From Bugulina stolonifera (taxonomy: Eukaryota; Bryozoa; Gymnolaemata; Cheilostomatida; Bugulidae): 64,000 nt of DNA. The DNA is taken from positions 15,291,233 through 15,355,232 of the forward strand of contig OW285188.1 in NCBI GenBank assembly GCA_935421135.1, given 5' to 3'. Position 1 is the stretch's first letter. Each line of letters starts with the position of its first letter. Both the position numbers and the translations under genes were made by a program. The notes below the pieces were generated by a model, which was not told the origin of the DNA, did not search any database, and saw only the letters and a program-made list of their open reading frames with translations. Below, piece by piece: positions 27,601 to 42,200 of this stretch.

Positions 27601-29889
27601 GTTGAGGATACTCTCGTATACATATTGAACGAGTCAGTATTATAGAACATACTGATTCAACAAAATGCCTAGACATGACGCTACAGTGAGACTACAGATT
27701 TGACAAGTGTTTATCAAGGAAGGTGCTAGACGCAGGTATGATCAAGTGAGCTTTTCACTGGACCCCTGAATATGCGCGGGTGATAGCCTGCAAAGCCCTG
27801 TCTTCCACAACCTGAATATGCCTGCACCGCCTGGCATTCAACAAGTAAAAAGCATGCTATTGATATAGAGAAGGTGCAGGTGAATGCTATGTAATTTTCT
27901 CCAACATCAAGGACCGAGGAGATGCATCAAAATTTATGGCAAAGCTTGGCCTGCAACCACTTGAACAGAGGAGAAAAAACCGACATGTTGGTCTTGTTCT
28001 AAAGATCATGGTGAAAGAGGAACAGCATCCTGCTCTCTGTTTTGCTTATAATGATACACTAGACCAGCGGACTACAGACACTATAGGCCTACAGACCTGT
28101 TCCCTGGCAATGGGATTCCCCCAGACAGTATGGGCGAACAGAACTGGGGATCTAAAGAAGATTAAAAGAAATAAAGGATTGGAACAAACCAGGGAGTAAC
28201 TACAGAACAGCTCACAACCATGACCTCCACATAGGCAGTCTAAACACCCCTGTAAAACTACTGTCCACAAACTGACCAACCCATTGATCATTATCTTATG
28301 TTGATCATTCCTGCTTCTCTCGACGCTTACATCAAGTATGTTGACTAGTTAATAAATGATATAATAATAATTATACTAATAAGCAGGCTAATAATCATAT
28401 ATCTTTACCTCATAACAACAAGCAAGTTAATAAACAAATAATAGTAATAGTTTTAAACTTAATCACTAATTCTAATACTCTTTATTATTAATTTTAATCG
28501 AATAGTAGATACATAATTAAAATATTATACAGAGATATAAAATATTTTTATTTTCACACGGATAGTAATTGATTGATCAATCAATCCAATTTTGATGGTG
28601 GACCAATCGATACATACATACATGGTTTGGTAATGGTGGGTCTTGGTGATCTTACACGGTATGCCTATTTTTATAATAGCCCCTAAATGCTTGTCTGCTT
28701 CACAGTAAGCACATAAATATCAAGTATCATTTCGAAAGAAAAATTTTTAGATAATGACTAAGCCTCAAGCTGCAAAAACTGAATTGCAGAGCATTGTATT
28801 ATTAGTTACTTGTTGCTAAATTCAAATTGAGGAAGAAATTGTCTAAACAGCACGTTCTTTGCCCATAATTGAACCAATCAGCGATTAGAATAATACGTGG
28901 AAATCCCTTCGATTGGTTGTATTAAGGACAACCCCAAAAGCAAGGGGAAGTAACTTAGTGTAAGTTCTTAAGTCAGCATGCAAATATTATTCAATGGTGC
29001 CTATAAGGAAAATATTTTTGAATGACGTCGGGTGTCTCAGACTAGATCCGGTAAGGAGCACAGCCTCAGATCAATGAAAGAATTGTTGTGGGCTCTAAAA
29101 GTATCCCGTTAAAATGCTAGAGAATCAGCGCATAGAACAAAAGCTATCGATGTATTTGTCCAGTGTTTTATTTATTTTCTTTTGTATGTTATTGTAGTAA
29201 ATTAATATTAATTATGTCATTTGTTTATAAGTTTTGCCGATTCTTTGCTACTTAAATTGGCTATTTCATACTTGGTTGATTTTTCTATTTTATCATTGAC
29301 ATTTACATCGCGTTTTGACGTTTTCTTTGTAAACTTACAAGTCTAAACTAAACTTAACTAAACTAACTTACTAACACTAGTAACTTAGAACTACAACAAA
29401 GAATAAGAATAAAAATTACAATTCTATTCTCATTCGATTTCTTCTGAATTTTTAGTTAAATGAATTTTAAAATTTTGATTGATTGTACCATAACTTGTAC
29501 CATAATTTTGATTCAATGTTTAATGTACCATAAGATACCTTGTTATGGTATGGTACATTGAATTGCAGTACATGTACTTTGGCTATGCCACTTCTCTTGA
29601 AACATGTAGGATGCATGTTACTGGTGAAATAGTTAGTCTACTATACACTGTGACACAGTACTACTATGACTACCACTACAACATCAGTATTACTTTGCAT
29701 GCTAATTGGTTTATAGCAAAAGTCATTTACACATGAAGGCTTAGTTGTGTCATCTTTAATCCAATATTTCTGTAATATGATTACTTGTATTAGCTAATAT
29801 TAGCGGTGGTGAAATTAGTTGTATGTTGATATCATAAATGTGCTATGGTGAGTATATTACTTCCTGTACTGTCGATGTCTTTGTAGAAG
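24648..29889. other. Intergenic region between divergent WDR37 and ANKS3
   Basis: This 5.2 kb region should hold the promoters of both flanking genes. The only interpretable part is the LINE remnant at 27200-28200. The rest is AT-rich with short palindromes (for example a TATGGTACATT inverted pair near 29480-29565) and no supported gene. Confidence 0.5.
27200..28200 (+). pseudogene. Degenerate non-LTR retrotransposon (LINE) reverse transcriptase fragment
   Basis: Reading across several frames gives pieces in the order expected for the back half of a Jockey/CR1-like reverse transcriptase. These are KALDCVPHAPLMGKLSK, then WIHDFLINHTQRVVLQG, then LIFINDLPG and the catalytic FADD box (QFADDTCL) near 27455. 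Further on comes KLGLQPLEQRRKNRHVGLVLK and, near 28180, a terminal GLEQ stretch resembling the usual DWN-type end. Frames change between blocks and stops are present, so it is dead. The 5' half with the endonuclease is missing, a common outcome of 5'-truncated insertion. The exact clade is uncertain. Confidence 0.8.
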
Positions 29890-32800
29890 ATGAATGGTGT
29901 AACAACTGCTCAGATTGCTGCCGCTGGTTCTGATGATTCTGGAGATTCTGATTTCTTTAACAGCAGCTTGTCTATCTGGAGAGGACCCAGATCGTCTCTG
30001 GAAGGAGAATATGAACCTGTACCTGTTGATCTACACACTGCTTGTAGCATTGGTAACTTTGATGTAGTCAGAATGTATATCAACAGGTATGATGCCGTGT
30101 ATATATTGTGCTGTATATGTGTTATATCAATTGAGGAAAAGCTTAGCCGTTTCCTGAAGCACAATGAATGTGGCAACTGTATGTTTAGCATGTTATTGAC
30201 TATTATTAGGCCTATTAGTTATTTCTTGCCAATTGAAATTTTTGTCACAAAGTCACCAGAAAGGCCACTTTTATCCCAAGACTGTCTCATGTAATAGGCT
30301 ATAGGCCTACATGTACTTCACTACCACTATGATTGGGGAATAGAAAACTAAAAGGAGGCTTAACAGAATGCATGTGGTAAAATATTTTTAACGTAATGTA
30401 ATATGGCACAGCATAGATGTATTACATCACAATTGACATTGCTTTATATATTCATAAATAGATATAATCAGCTGTAGAAGGACAGTATGCTATCCAGATG
30501 CCCTTCTAGATACAAGTACAACGTACATTGTATTTGGTGTTGGATATCCTTTACTTTGGCATTATGTATTTAATGACTCTTATTTACCATTTAGTGAGGA
30601 AGATTTAAATGCTAAGAACAGCGGTGGTTACACACCTCTCATGTACGCAGCATATATTGGACACGATAACATAGTGAACATGTTGATAGATGCCCAGGTT
30701 GATGTTAACCTAGCTAACACTAAGGGACATACCCCTCTCATGCTTGCTGCTAGCTGTGGTAATGAAAGTGTGTGTGACTTTCTTAAAGACGTAAGTATAT
30801 GAATTGGTACACTTATAGGCCTACTCGTACCTCAGTAATGATACTGGTTGTTGTTGATTATGTAAGGTTTCATAATATGTTTGTAAAGGTGCCAAAACAA
30901 ATAGTTACATTATAATAATTATTTTATAATATTATATATAGATATCTTACCTGGTTGATAGATATGGTGATGTGTTGAACTTTCAAGTATTGGCCATTAA
31001 ATATAAAGTAAACAAGTTAATTAGTTTGCTTAATTAGTGACCATTAATCGAAGACATGTTTTAAAGAACATCCCGAACATATTATGCTGTAGACCCCAGG
31101 CTACATTTCAATATATCCATGCCCTTTGTAGGGCAGTCTTATCCTACATTGGCAGCATGTGTACTAGATGTTTATACTAAATCAAATACAATAATTACAT
31201 AATTAGCTGAAGCTGCAGTTTATTGGCAACCATGACCTACTAAACCTGACATTTTTAGTTTACTTTTCATTTCCTAATTGATAAATGGCATGTTCTTAAT
31301 TGTTATGTAATATATCATTAATGGGTGTGTAAGTACATGCATATACTCTACACATGTAGATGTACTGCTTTAGGCTGGAGCTGATTTAGAGGCTAGGGAT
31401 AGGAAAGGATGGACTGCACTGTTTCATGCAACATTCAATGGTCACCAGAATCTAGTCAAGTTCCTTTTGGAGAGAGGAGCAAACATCAATGCTGTGTATG
31501 TATATGTATATCTACTATTTACAATGCTGTTCTATGAAATTACGCATTATGTAAATGTAATTTTGAAGTTGTCTTCTCTTAACTGCTTTTGGTGAAATGA
31601 GAGGACAACTACTGAAACATGACTGGTTTCTGTTGATAAAAACCAATTTCCTTTCCCTGTAACTTCAGTGGCACTCATAAGGTGCACACTGTTTAATTAG
31701 TGGAATATCCACGTCACAATTGAATTTTTTACTGCAATTACAATAAAATATACAGTATTATAACGTAGGAGTACTTATGTCTATCACAGTTAGTGATTCG
31801 AGAATATCGATATATTCGTAAAGGTAACTCTCAACTTGTTTGATACTTACACCCATGCTACATTTTCTACACTAGCACTATTATACACCAACTGATTCAC
31901 TACTCTACACCGATATACAATGTTTTGTTGTAGGGAACCTAAATACGGCTATACTCCCCTCATGCAAGCTGCTTATCATGGTCATGAAATTATAGCACAG
32001 TGCTTGCTCCAACAGGTAACAAATTGTACATGTAATAACTGTGCTCGACTTTTATTCATTGCATGACTGTGTGTTACAATAATTATGGGGATAATGTGTA
32101 GAAGAAGTATAGTAATCTGGTAATATTGATAATTATATACATGTAGTAACATTTACAGTCATATGGTAATGTTGATGGTCAGATAGTAATATTGATGGTC
32201 ATGTAGTAATATTGATGGTCACATAGTAATATAGATGGTCATATAGTAATATTGATGGTCACATAGTAATATAGATGGTCACATAGTAATATAGATGGTC
32301 ACATAGTAATATAGATGGTCACATAGCAATATTGATGGTCACATACAGTAGTAATATTGATGGTCACATACAGTAGTAATATTGTGGTATAATCAGGGTG
32401 CAGATATGGAGATAACCAGTAGAATAGGAGACACTGCCAGATCGTTAGCCATGAGGAAGAACTTTATAAAGATAGTCAGTCTGATAGATAACAAGGCATT
32501 ATCTCATGTATCGGGTAGAGCATCTTCGTCCAATCACACTGGTAATACACATCATCTCATACTCTATATACATTTTACACACTACACAGTTATACAAAAT
32601 TCATAATGCAATTAAATAGAATGAAATGAATGGAGTAGGAAGGCAAAATCACAATGGATTTGAGAGTTGTCTACTCATTACACGAGATGTATAATTGTTT
32701 AGGTTCAGATGACAGTAGCTCAGATGACAGCGCTACCCTAGGAAGGCCAAGGCACCAGCGCAATAAAAAGCTTAATATAAACGATGGCCCTGAGGCTTTC

Positions 32801-35800
32801 TCTAGAATGAAGCAGCATTGTAAGTGTATGACTAATATAGTTATTGTATATACACATCTGTTTGACTAAAGTTCTATCATTTTGACCGAAATCATGGAAC
32901 AACCTGTGGAGTCTTCACATCCTTGAAGAAAAGCATTTAGTCTTTGTTCCTTACTCCTGTTCTTTTTGTATCGCTTGAATTATCTTTGCTTTATATCCTT
33001 TCTCTGACCTTGTAGCCCAAAGAAGTTCTGTTACTTTCCAAGAACCAGTATGTACACAAACTGATGGTCATAGAGGCAAATCTCAGATGCAATCTCAACA
33101 AGGTGTGTTCATATTGTTAGAATTTAATAGATATTGAAGTACATGTAACCTAAGTAGGGGACAGCACTATTCACGCATACCAGTTGTTATTGAGTAAGTC
33201 TTGCATGTGTTGAAGTGAAACAACCTGTTGATGGCTTTCATATATATATATAGATGTCACATTTCATATTATGCTTAATCTTATTGACACCAATATGAGC
33301 CATGCCCCTCATGGTTGCGAGTACAGTGGAGAAATGCTAGTGGTCTTATGTGTTCATATGCACCAAGTATTTGTTATTAATTGCCATCACAAACATTGTT
33401 ACTGTTACGAGACACGAGTAAATTATGTTGAAATTTCAAATTAAAGGGGTTATGCCACGTGTTTTAAGGTAGTATTAAGACGCACTCAGCTATTTAGTGG
33501 CACAATATATTTAATGCCTAGATATTTATTATTCTAGTACTGTAGTTGTTCTATGTTTGTACCTTGCAGGCTATATTTAGAACAACTAGGCCACAACATA
33601 ATGTGTAGGCATATATAGTGTGGCCAGACGAAGTACCGGACCTACCAATAAAGGCAGCTAGTTATTGCTAGCAAAAGGAAAGCCCAGAAAAGTTCAAAAA
33701 CTTGCACAAGTTATTCTACAGCTATATTAGCAAACACTGTGAAATTATTTGTTCACTACTGTACTCTTTCTATGCAAACAGCTTGAATTCAACAATTTTC
33801 TCTATAAGACATAAAGCGCGCAGTTGCGTCTTCGTAACAAAGTTGCGTTTGAAGCAGCATTGAATAGTGCCAATGAGTCAAGCATGGGCAAGAGGACACA
33901 ACTCTGCTTATAGTAGCACAAATGCAACAAACCTAAATAAGAGATGCTGCATTGAACACAGACGTAAACCACATGTCATAACCTCTTTAAGACACTTGAT
34001 GCTAGCTGAATAGTTTTTAGAAAAATCAATGTGCTTCGGTAGTCGCTATTAGGATTTATGGGAGCATAATATTAATGTTTATGCCAATACTAAAGCCCAC
34101 GAATCACGGACTGCAATTGTTATGACTGCAAATATGAAAGGTGATTAGAGTAATTGTTACTAATTAAAGCCGATCTTGTTTTACAGATGAGGCTTATGTA
34201 AGATCCAACCTCCGCTCTCTCACTGTCGGTAGCGGTGAAGATGAGACTAAAGCCACCGGCCAGAGGAAACCTCAGACGGCGTGTGCTCCAAGGGTGATAC
34301 AAGTATCTCCCACACCAAAGATGACATCCGGTCGACCTACTAACCTACACGAACTGCTACAGCAACTTGGACTTGGCCAGTATGAGAACAAGTTCATTGA
34401 GCAGGACATTGATCTTGACGTTAGTTACATAATGTTCATACGTATTTCTGTATTCTTGTGGCTCTCTATAGTGTATTTGTTGAATTAGAAATTTGTCTGT
34501 CAAACACTTCAAATGCTCTAACACATGCAGTAGGAATGTACACTCGTAGCCTATGTCAGCTAAACTCAAATGTATATGTGTCCATATATAAACATTCCTC
34601 TACACACCTCTCTATGCACAAAAATTTTAACAGTTATTTAAATATCCAAAAATATTGTTTAGCTTAGAAATTTAGATATAGTGATGCTTTACTGTTGATT
34701 CTCTATTGGTCAGGTTTTTCTCACACTTTCCGCTGATGATCTCAAAGAAATTGGATTAGATAAATTTGGACCCCGTCGAAAGATGACCAATGCTATAGAA
34801 AGTTGGCACAGGGAGCATAGTTCGCCTGCTGATGTTGGTACAAATGATTCCACTTTGACCAGTCACGTCGAAAAACTACAACACGAGTTAAAAGAGAAAA
34901 CATGGCAGCTTAATCAGGTAGACAAATTGGAACAATAACATAACTTTTGGAATGTTTGTTGAAATTATGTAGTGGGATTAACTTTATATTGTACAATTCC
35001 ACATATTCTTGTAGGTTTGTAATATTAGTAAGAGCTAATCTTCATTCGGTATAAAACTTATATGAGATTTAATCAGCAATGCTAAAATATCACCAATATG
35101 ATTATTTGAATGGTTATTTGCCCCAACTGCTGTAAATGAGAGTTTATTTGTTTATCTCTTTTATCTTTGCAATGTACAGTGTATGTATATTTACGTGTCT
35201 ATGTATACAGTGACTGTATCTGCAAGGTATTCCATCTGTATATTATAATTATGTGAATGTACTACAGTTAGTTTCTGTAACACATTTTAAGACCTACACA
35301 CAACTACACCACTACCACAAAGAGCTAGAGCAAGAGAAGAATATTCGTTCACTAACAGAGAACTATCTGCTGGCTGAGAAGGCTAGAATAGATGATTTTA
35401 TATCTCAAAGTAAAGATATCAGACTGCAGTGTGTTAAGGCTTTAAAGAACCATGGGAAAGTCAAGTGAGTGAGCACCACACATACAGTGAAACTTGCTTA
35501 ATTCAAACTCCAAGGGACCGCCATAATTGGTTTGAATTAGGCCCAAGTTTGAATTGTAAGACCATTTCACTTAATTGAAACTATTTATATAGTGCTCAAT
35601 AGGAACCAAGGCTAATAGTTTGAACTAACCAAGTTTTTCAACTATGCGAGGCTGAATTAAGCAAGTCCCACCGTACTTTGTGTTTTTATGAGCAAAAATG
35701 TAACACTGAATGGATCTCAAGAGTATCCAGTCTCTTCTGGCAGTTTACAGAATAACGAGAACACAACTTCATGGTTGCCATCAGATAAACTTTGATGTAT

Positions 35801-36332
35801 GTTTACAGTACAATGAAACATCACTTAGTCTTTGCGAATTAGTATTTGACTTTGCACTTGCGTACGTTGTTTTGAGAACACAAAGTGGATTCTATTTTAC
35901 AATTTATGATAAAGGGTGGCATGTACATGTATTGTGCAATATGTTATCACAGGTACACCTTCTACAACACCACCACTACCCATTGCCTTTACATAAGCTG
36001 GGTTTGATGGGCAATAACAGCTTCTTAGGATGAACATTTTCCATTATGGTTACGTATGGAATATTCTGACATATAATTGTAGGACTATTCAGCAGCTATT
36101 GCGTTCCAGACATGAGAACGGCTCAGAACTAGGATTTATTCCCTCCCAATTACAAGACACCCTCAAGCTTACCGATGATGCGACTAGAAAACAAGTGACT
36201 GATTTGAGCAACATGTCCAACACTGAATTATGGAACAGTTTACAGACCGCCCTCACTGATGGTTCCAAGTCAATTAACATGGCTATATTCAATTTGGATA
36301 AAGTCAGTAACGATCATCAAGGAGAATTCTGA
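29890..36332 (+). CDS. ANKS3: Ankyrin repeat and SAM domain-containing protein 3
   Basis: Eleven exons give 609 residues in a closed frame: 29890-30086, 30595-30790, 31374-31495, 31934-32015, 32397-32541, 32703-32819, 33016-33102, 34187-34419, 34714-34917, 35268-35464, 36083-36332. The exon 10 start could instead be 35292, also in frame. The N-terminus has the family motif SLSIWRGP, then ankyrin repeats from about residue 45 to 200 (DLHTACSIGNFDVV, GYTPLMYAAYIGHDNIV, GHTPLMLAASCGNESV, GWTALFHATFNGHQNLV, GYTPLMQAAYHGHEII). A serine-rich linker follows. The SAM domain is at about residues 364-424 (LHELLQQLGLGQYENKF, LTLSADDLKEIGLDKFGP), and a coiled coil leads to the C-terminus. Domain order and linker match vertebrate ANKS3. 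That protein is a ciliary scaffold binding ANKS6 and NEK kinases; function here is inferred from that. Confidence 0.92.
31567..31610. repeat. Short hairpin with AGTTGTC / GACAACT ends in an ANKS3 intron
   Basis: AGTTGTCTTCTCTT and GAGAGGACAACT are inverted arms around an 18-bp loop. This is the cleanest of the three hairpins of this type. Confidence 0.5.
32150..32388 (+). repeat. 20-bp minisatellite ending at the acceptor of ANKS3 exon 5
   Basis: About eleven units of the type GTAATATTGATGGTCACATA with a TAGATGG variant. The last unit (AGTAATATTGTGGT) runs to within 8 bp of the acceptor AG at 32395-32396. Confidence 0.9.
35485..35673. mobile_element. 189-bp pogo-like MITE in an ANKS3 intron
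   Basis: The left end CAGTGAAACTTGCTTAATTC pairs with the right end GAATTAAGCAAGTCCCACCG. Both sides are flanked by TA. The CAGTG start and TA target site are the pattern of pogo/Tigger-type elements. It is too short to encode a transposase. It starts about 20 bp after the exon 10 donor. Confidence 0.8.
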
Positions 36333-36879
36333 GGTGATGCGTACTTTCTTTGTATCATAAGTTGATACTAAAATATCTGTAAACTCTGATTTCCAATACT
36401 TAAATATTTATGGTTTGTTTGATATTTGCACATTTTCTAGTTTGATTTGAAATAACTTTACATGTATAACCATTTGAAGCCAAAGGCCTTTTTACAGTGG
36501 AAATTATGCAATACAAAACTGTTTCATTATGTTGCAACAGTGGTGCTATCGGATCTTGATGATATAAAATATAAAGTATTTGTTCTACTGATATTGACTT
36601 TTAGTGCAATATGATTGATGCAATGTAATTTCAATAACTCACAGTTTATTATAAATTTTGTTCTATATTTTTTTCACATGCATTATATTTTGAAATGTTA
36701 TACATGTATTTCTAAATTATCTATTGATAACAAAACAGTAATCTCTTTAGCAAGTAATAAAACAATATAATATACATTTTGTCACTAATACACAGACAGT
36801 GAAATGTTATTTTGAGGCTTACCAATATGTTTGTGTTCAGGTTCAAATGTGTAATATAATATGATCAAATAACCCTCTT
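36333..36879. other. Intergenic region between convergent ANKS3 and the thioester gene
   Basis: About 550 bp holding both 3' UTRs. A possible ANKS3 polyadenylation signal AATAAA lies at about 36756. No gene seen. Confidence 0.5.
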
Positions 36880-39243
36880 TCAACCTCTGTGACCAGTTTG
36901 GATCCTCACAGCTTTTCTCAATTTCTTCTCGAGTTCCCTAGTGAGTGGTGAAACTATAGAGTCTCCAGTAAGGCTGAGAACTCCCCCAACTTCTGGATCT
37001 GTTACCCAATTCCCAAGAATTAGCAGTTTATCACCTTTTCCTATACAATACAATATAATAATGCAGCAAGAACCAATCTATTGTGTATTTTACCCAATTG
37101 ACAATAATTGACTTGTAAAATTCTATCAGATACCAATTGACTTTCTCACTATTAAATGTAACTACCATCTTGTGAGTTACCTGCTTGAAGCATGCTAACG
37201 CAGGGGCAGTGGGGTGGCAGCTTGTAGTTGATGAATCTTTTACCAAACTTCACCTTCTCAGTAGGTCTGAGGTTGGACAGAAGTGATATCGGATTGATAG
37301 CTTTCATTCTCCAAATCACTTTATAAGCTGAACACATAAGCAAAAAATGGTGTACATTCTGTAGTTTAATACCTCTCATCATCATAATATTATGCAATCA
37401 TGAGCTATTGGGAGAGGAAAACTTCTTATTTTAATCCAATTTGGCACTATTATTTTCTTATTGCATCAACTTGCTAGCATCACAGTTGTATAATGTATTT
37501 ATATTTCATGACTATTAGATGCAATGCATGTCATATTCATGTGTATGTTTACTATATTACAAACCTTTAGTGAATTGAGATACATTGTCAATCACAGTTA
37601 GAAGACCTGGTGAGTCCAGGCATACTGGACATCTGTTTACTTCCTCTTTCTGTGACCACGGTGGTATGCTTGGCTAAAACAAAGAAACCACATACATGTA
37701 CTATTGCTAATATGCTATAATATTATAAGGCATGCTTGTAAATCAATCAAAATATGGTTTAGTTACCTTGAGCATACAGATAGCCATGTGTATTATACTG
37801 TATTGTATATTGTATGTATCCATGGACACCATAGATACCCATGAGCTTAGTGGTTAAATTTGAAGTCGTCCTCTCACAGTTTAATCAAAAAAGAATAACT
37901 TCGAATCAATTAGACACAATGTAGGCCTACATGTACATATACATTGTAATGTGCATATTATGTATGTATACCCATGATAGCTTACTATACAATTGCAATG
38001 TATAACATAAGTATGCATACTGTTGGTTGTCTTGCTTGGGTCAGTGAGTTGATGTACTGTAGATAGGATACAGCAGGCAAATCATCTTTTGTATTGTTAT
38101 TAGGGGTTGTCTTCTCTTCTTCACCCCGACAGTACACCGACAACAAGTAATACTCTGTGTTGGTATTCAACTCTGCAATAAATAAGCATTTTACTACTAT
38201 ACCACAGGGAGATGCTGCCAATTATACAATACTGTAATGGTTTCTGGTATTTCGTGCGGTCGTCCTTGGACGACTACCGACCCAAAACTGAAGTGCCTAT
38301 GAGTGGTGCTAGGCCTTCTCATTACATGAAAAATCGAGCGGTCTCAGTAGCCCAATAACTACCAGAGACGACCCATCTGGTCCCAAGTCTGACCTTCAGA
38401 CTATACGTTGAAAGAGAGTGATCCGACCTAGTAGGCGGTTCGCTAAGCGAATGACCTGACAAAAGGAAGTGAAAGTCTCTGTATCAAGTATAGATGTGTC
38501 TTTATTGAAAGCCAAGTGAAGACTGAGACAATGAACGGTGAAACAATGCCCTCTATATAGTATAAGGACTTCCGCCCGACGTAGTGTCGGGAAAAGACAA
38601 CATAGGGTCGTCCGGAAGTTGCGCAACAACATGGCCGCCGGAAGCCCGACGGCCGACCCAAAATGGGTCGGGTTATACAAAAGTTGCTTATAATGATCCA
38701 ATTCATGTACAAAATAAATATCAGGTAATTCTGAGAGGTCGGGCCTCTGTACATGGGTATAAAAGGCATTAAAAGACTTAGTAATAAGTATACAAGTATA
38801 TACAATATGATATAGAGGTTACATAAGGTAGAATGCAAGCAAGTATATACATGTAAGCACACATAATAATGAGTGTCAGGTGTAAGAGACGACTGTGCAT
38901 ACCATTACAATACTACAGTGAGTGGAAAGTTCAAGCGGTAGTAATCTTACAAATGGAGAAAACTAGCTCAGTAACATTTCTGTAGTCAGAGAGTTGTTCA
39001 TTCATGTCTAAGGTCAAACTATATGATAAAAATTTAACATTGCAGTCTATTTCATTTTTAACGCCTGAAAGAAATTCCGAGGTGAACAAAACTCAAATCA
39101 AGCACTTTCATTGTTCAATAATACATGGACATGTATGTACCTCTGTCATAGTAATCGTAGACTGTTACAAAGGCTGACTTAGCATTCTTCACGCTCACCA
39201 CTCTCTGAATCTCAAGGTCAAAGCATAAATTAGTTTTCGGAAT
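36880..39243 (-). other. Thioester gene exons 30-34: end of receptor-binding domain and netrin/C345C-like tail
   Basis: Exons: 39243-39141, 38172-38021, 37673-37565, 37327-37181, 37040-36880. Exon 30 ends SAFVTVYDYYDR, the last strand of the receptor-binding fold. After a charged linker come RCPVCLD, AYKVIWRMKAI, KLPPHCPCVSML and DKLLILGNW. These follow the pattern of netrin/C345C domains, which begin with a Cys, have a KV strand and a C-P-C...L-ILG block. Only four cysteines are visible where six are usual. A2M and CD109 lack this domain; C3, C4 and C5 have it. The assignment to NTR is by motif only. Confidence 0.65.
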
Positions 39244-42200
39244 CTAAAAGAAGTTCAAAAGTAACCCAATCGTATGTTGTTATCTTATGTGACATTCACA
39301 TGTACTATGGAAATTGTACATTGAGAGCCTATTTTGTAATTTTAAACAAAATATACAAACTTAAACTTCAATAATACGACCATGATTAAAATTATTCAGA
39401 TTCAATCGAAAGACATAAATTTTCCGTATAATGGACCTATGGGTTTGGAGTAATCTTCTCTTTGCCACTGATGACTTAATAACATCTCAATAAGAGCACT
39501 GCCTTTGCTGTTTCTATATATTCATGCAATGTAAATGATTTCCCCACTCTCTAGCTTCACCTCATTGAAGTATAATTGGAGATCATTGTTCTTCTCTACA
39601 TCATACCTCCTTAGCCCTGGTATTACTACTACCTTTTCAACCAGCTGTCTTTTAAGTGGTGTGAGATCAACCACCCAACCTGTAACCATTTTGACCTGTA
39701 CCACCGCCATGTTAGTCGAGCTTCGCTTTCCTTCGAATCTGAATTCACAGAATAACATAGTTCATTAGCACAACTATATATTGTCTGTACTGTGTTAGCC
39801 TTGATTCCAAGCTCATCCTCTCTAATAATGTTGGTTGCTAATTGCAGAGCTTGCCCTGAGAATCTACATGTCCATATCACAAACATTCAGTCCAGGTTCT
39901 ACAACCCATCAACACCATATTCATCTAACATCATGGTGGGGGTGGGACAATATGTTTACAATCAGAGCCTACCTGGTACATATTTGCAGTTTCCTTCGTT
40001 TACAAGGGTCAGGATTGATATCAGACTGGAAATCGTGAATGACAGTAGAGAAGATGGAGTTGTTCAACATTTTGTTGCGTACATTGTATCTGACATCAAC
40101 CTATCGGTGTATATATATCATGCATAATATTTCTATGCACTGTGTAGGTGCTGATGTCTACATGTACATTTGAAATAACACAGACACATTACAATAATTA
40201 TCGTATCATACTTATAGTTCCTAGGGTTGACAATACTTGACTAAATATTGTGAACAAAATGGTTGCACTTTGTAAGCATGAAGTGGAGAGAAAAGGAAGA
40301 AGGTAACTTTGAGATCATGGTTTAGATATCACAGAATCATTAAATATGATCATTACTCAGTATCAAATAAAAATATATCCAGCAGTAAAACATAATTTAC
40401 CTGAACAAGAAAACATCCCTGGCCAGAAGCCTCAACCACTACTGGGGAAAACACAGACATGGCAACCTTTGAGCTATCGTCCTTTATGTCAAAGGTAGCA
40501 AATGGAGTGACGAAGTTGAGGTAGGTAGCTGATATGTGCAAACTGTTTGTACCAGTGTATATCAAGGTGGCAAACTGTGCTAGAGCACGCAGTGCAACTA
40601 CTGTATCCTAATGAGAGAATAGAATACACCTACATTAGACATGTTGTGTACAAACAATATCCACGTAACACTCAATCATTTACTAATAACATAGCAAAGA
40701 GGATATGTTATGTAAAAAAAGTCGCAACTATGAGCAGTCTATAGTGTAGCAGTATTATAGAATCATTTCAAGTACAATTGCATTACATTTATACATATGT
40801 ATATGTATATAATATATCATAGGAGGAACAGACATGAATCAGGTGTAGATGAATGTATGCTATACCATGACCTATGCAATGCACTGCTTCCAAGAGTTAC
40901 AAAGGTGCAGTACTGTACACTATTTCAACACTCTAAAATCTAAGGTTAAAATCGGGGTGATTAGGTTGAGGGGTAACAAAGAAGACAGCTTCTCCTATTT
41001 TAATTTTGACAAAGAAAAAGGCTATCTCATTAGCTGTTTGGTTCTGCACCAACAACCAACGCTTACCGTTTCTTACAGAGATCACACACTAACACTACCT
41101 GAGTAGAGCCGAAGCCACCATGTGCATTTCTTTGTCTCGACAGCCACTTTACAATGGGAAAGGCGATAGTCACCCTCTTATTCACCTCCTTTACTAGTCT
41201 GAGGGTGGCAAGAAGAGCGTATGCAGTTGTTTCCACATTATCAGAGTTGGGCCTGAGGCTCTCTGTTTGATCAGTTGAAGAAATGTCTTCCTTATTAGTT
41301 GCCCTCCACCATCTCATTCCAGAACCTAGCACAAACAACAGTTTAGTCAACCAGGAGAAACAGTGAAGAAATCATAATACATAAAAACAGTTGTATCGAA
41401 TCTTAGACCATGTACATTTTGTATGCATTTTCCCACAAGTTTATTAAAAAGGGCCTGAAATACTGTACCACATGCATGTGTAAGTGTAGGTCACTAATTC
41501 ATATTAAATAATATATAACTAAGATTGAGATCCAAAAGCAGCACAGACCTTGCTCAGCTTTAGCCATGAGAGTTTGGTGCATTTTCAGAGTACTAGAATG
41601 AGTCGGGTCATGCAGTGATAGAGCGTAGGTGACCAAAGCTAAGGTGTAATTATCTCTGATAGGCTGCATAAATAAACATGTCACTGTGCGGCTGATCCAA
41701 TGGTCCTTAAAAATAAGAAAAAAAAATTATTGCTTTTCAATAAATCAGGACCATTATTTACTTTTATATTGAGAAAATATGTCTAAAACATGAGAATAAT
41801 TCGAAGAAGACTACCGCCATATATAAATCTAAAATGCTGTCTTGGGGAGTGAGTGTGCTACAGAAATATGAGACTGTGTACGTTGTACTTGTACATGCAT
41901 GTCATTATGTCCCTCATCATTAGTTAGTTCACAAGTTTACAAAATAAATACAAACATAGATAAGTACCGAAGCGTTGACTCCAGCTTCTAGCATAGAGGC
42001 TAGAATGTAAGCGGTTAAAGGCATATTCACAACGTGCGTGTCCATAGATGTTCCCACAACTCCTCGCATAAGTCGATTGTGTACCATTCCTTCCTGCAAA
42101 AAATTATGTCACAGTTTTCACACTCGGCATTGTTAATGATGGTGCAAAAATGTACATAATCACCACACCCTAGTGGCCTTTGTCTCTGTTAAAGTATACT

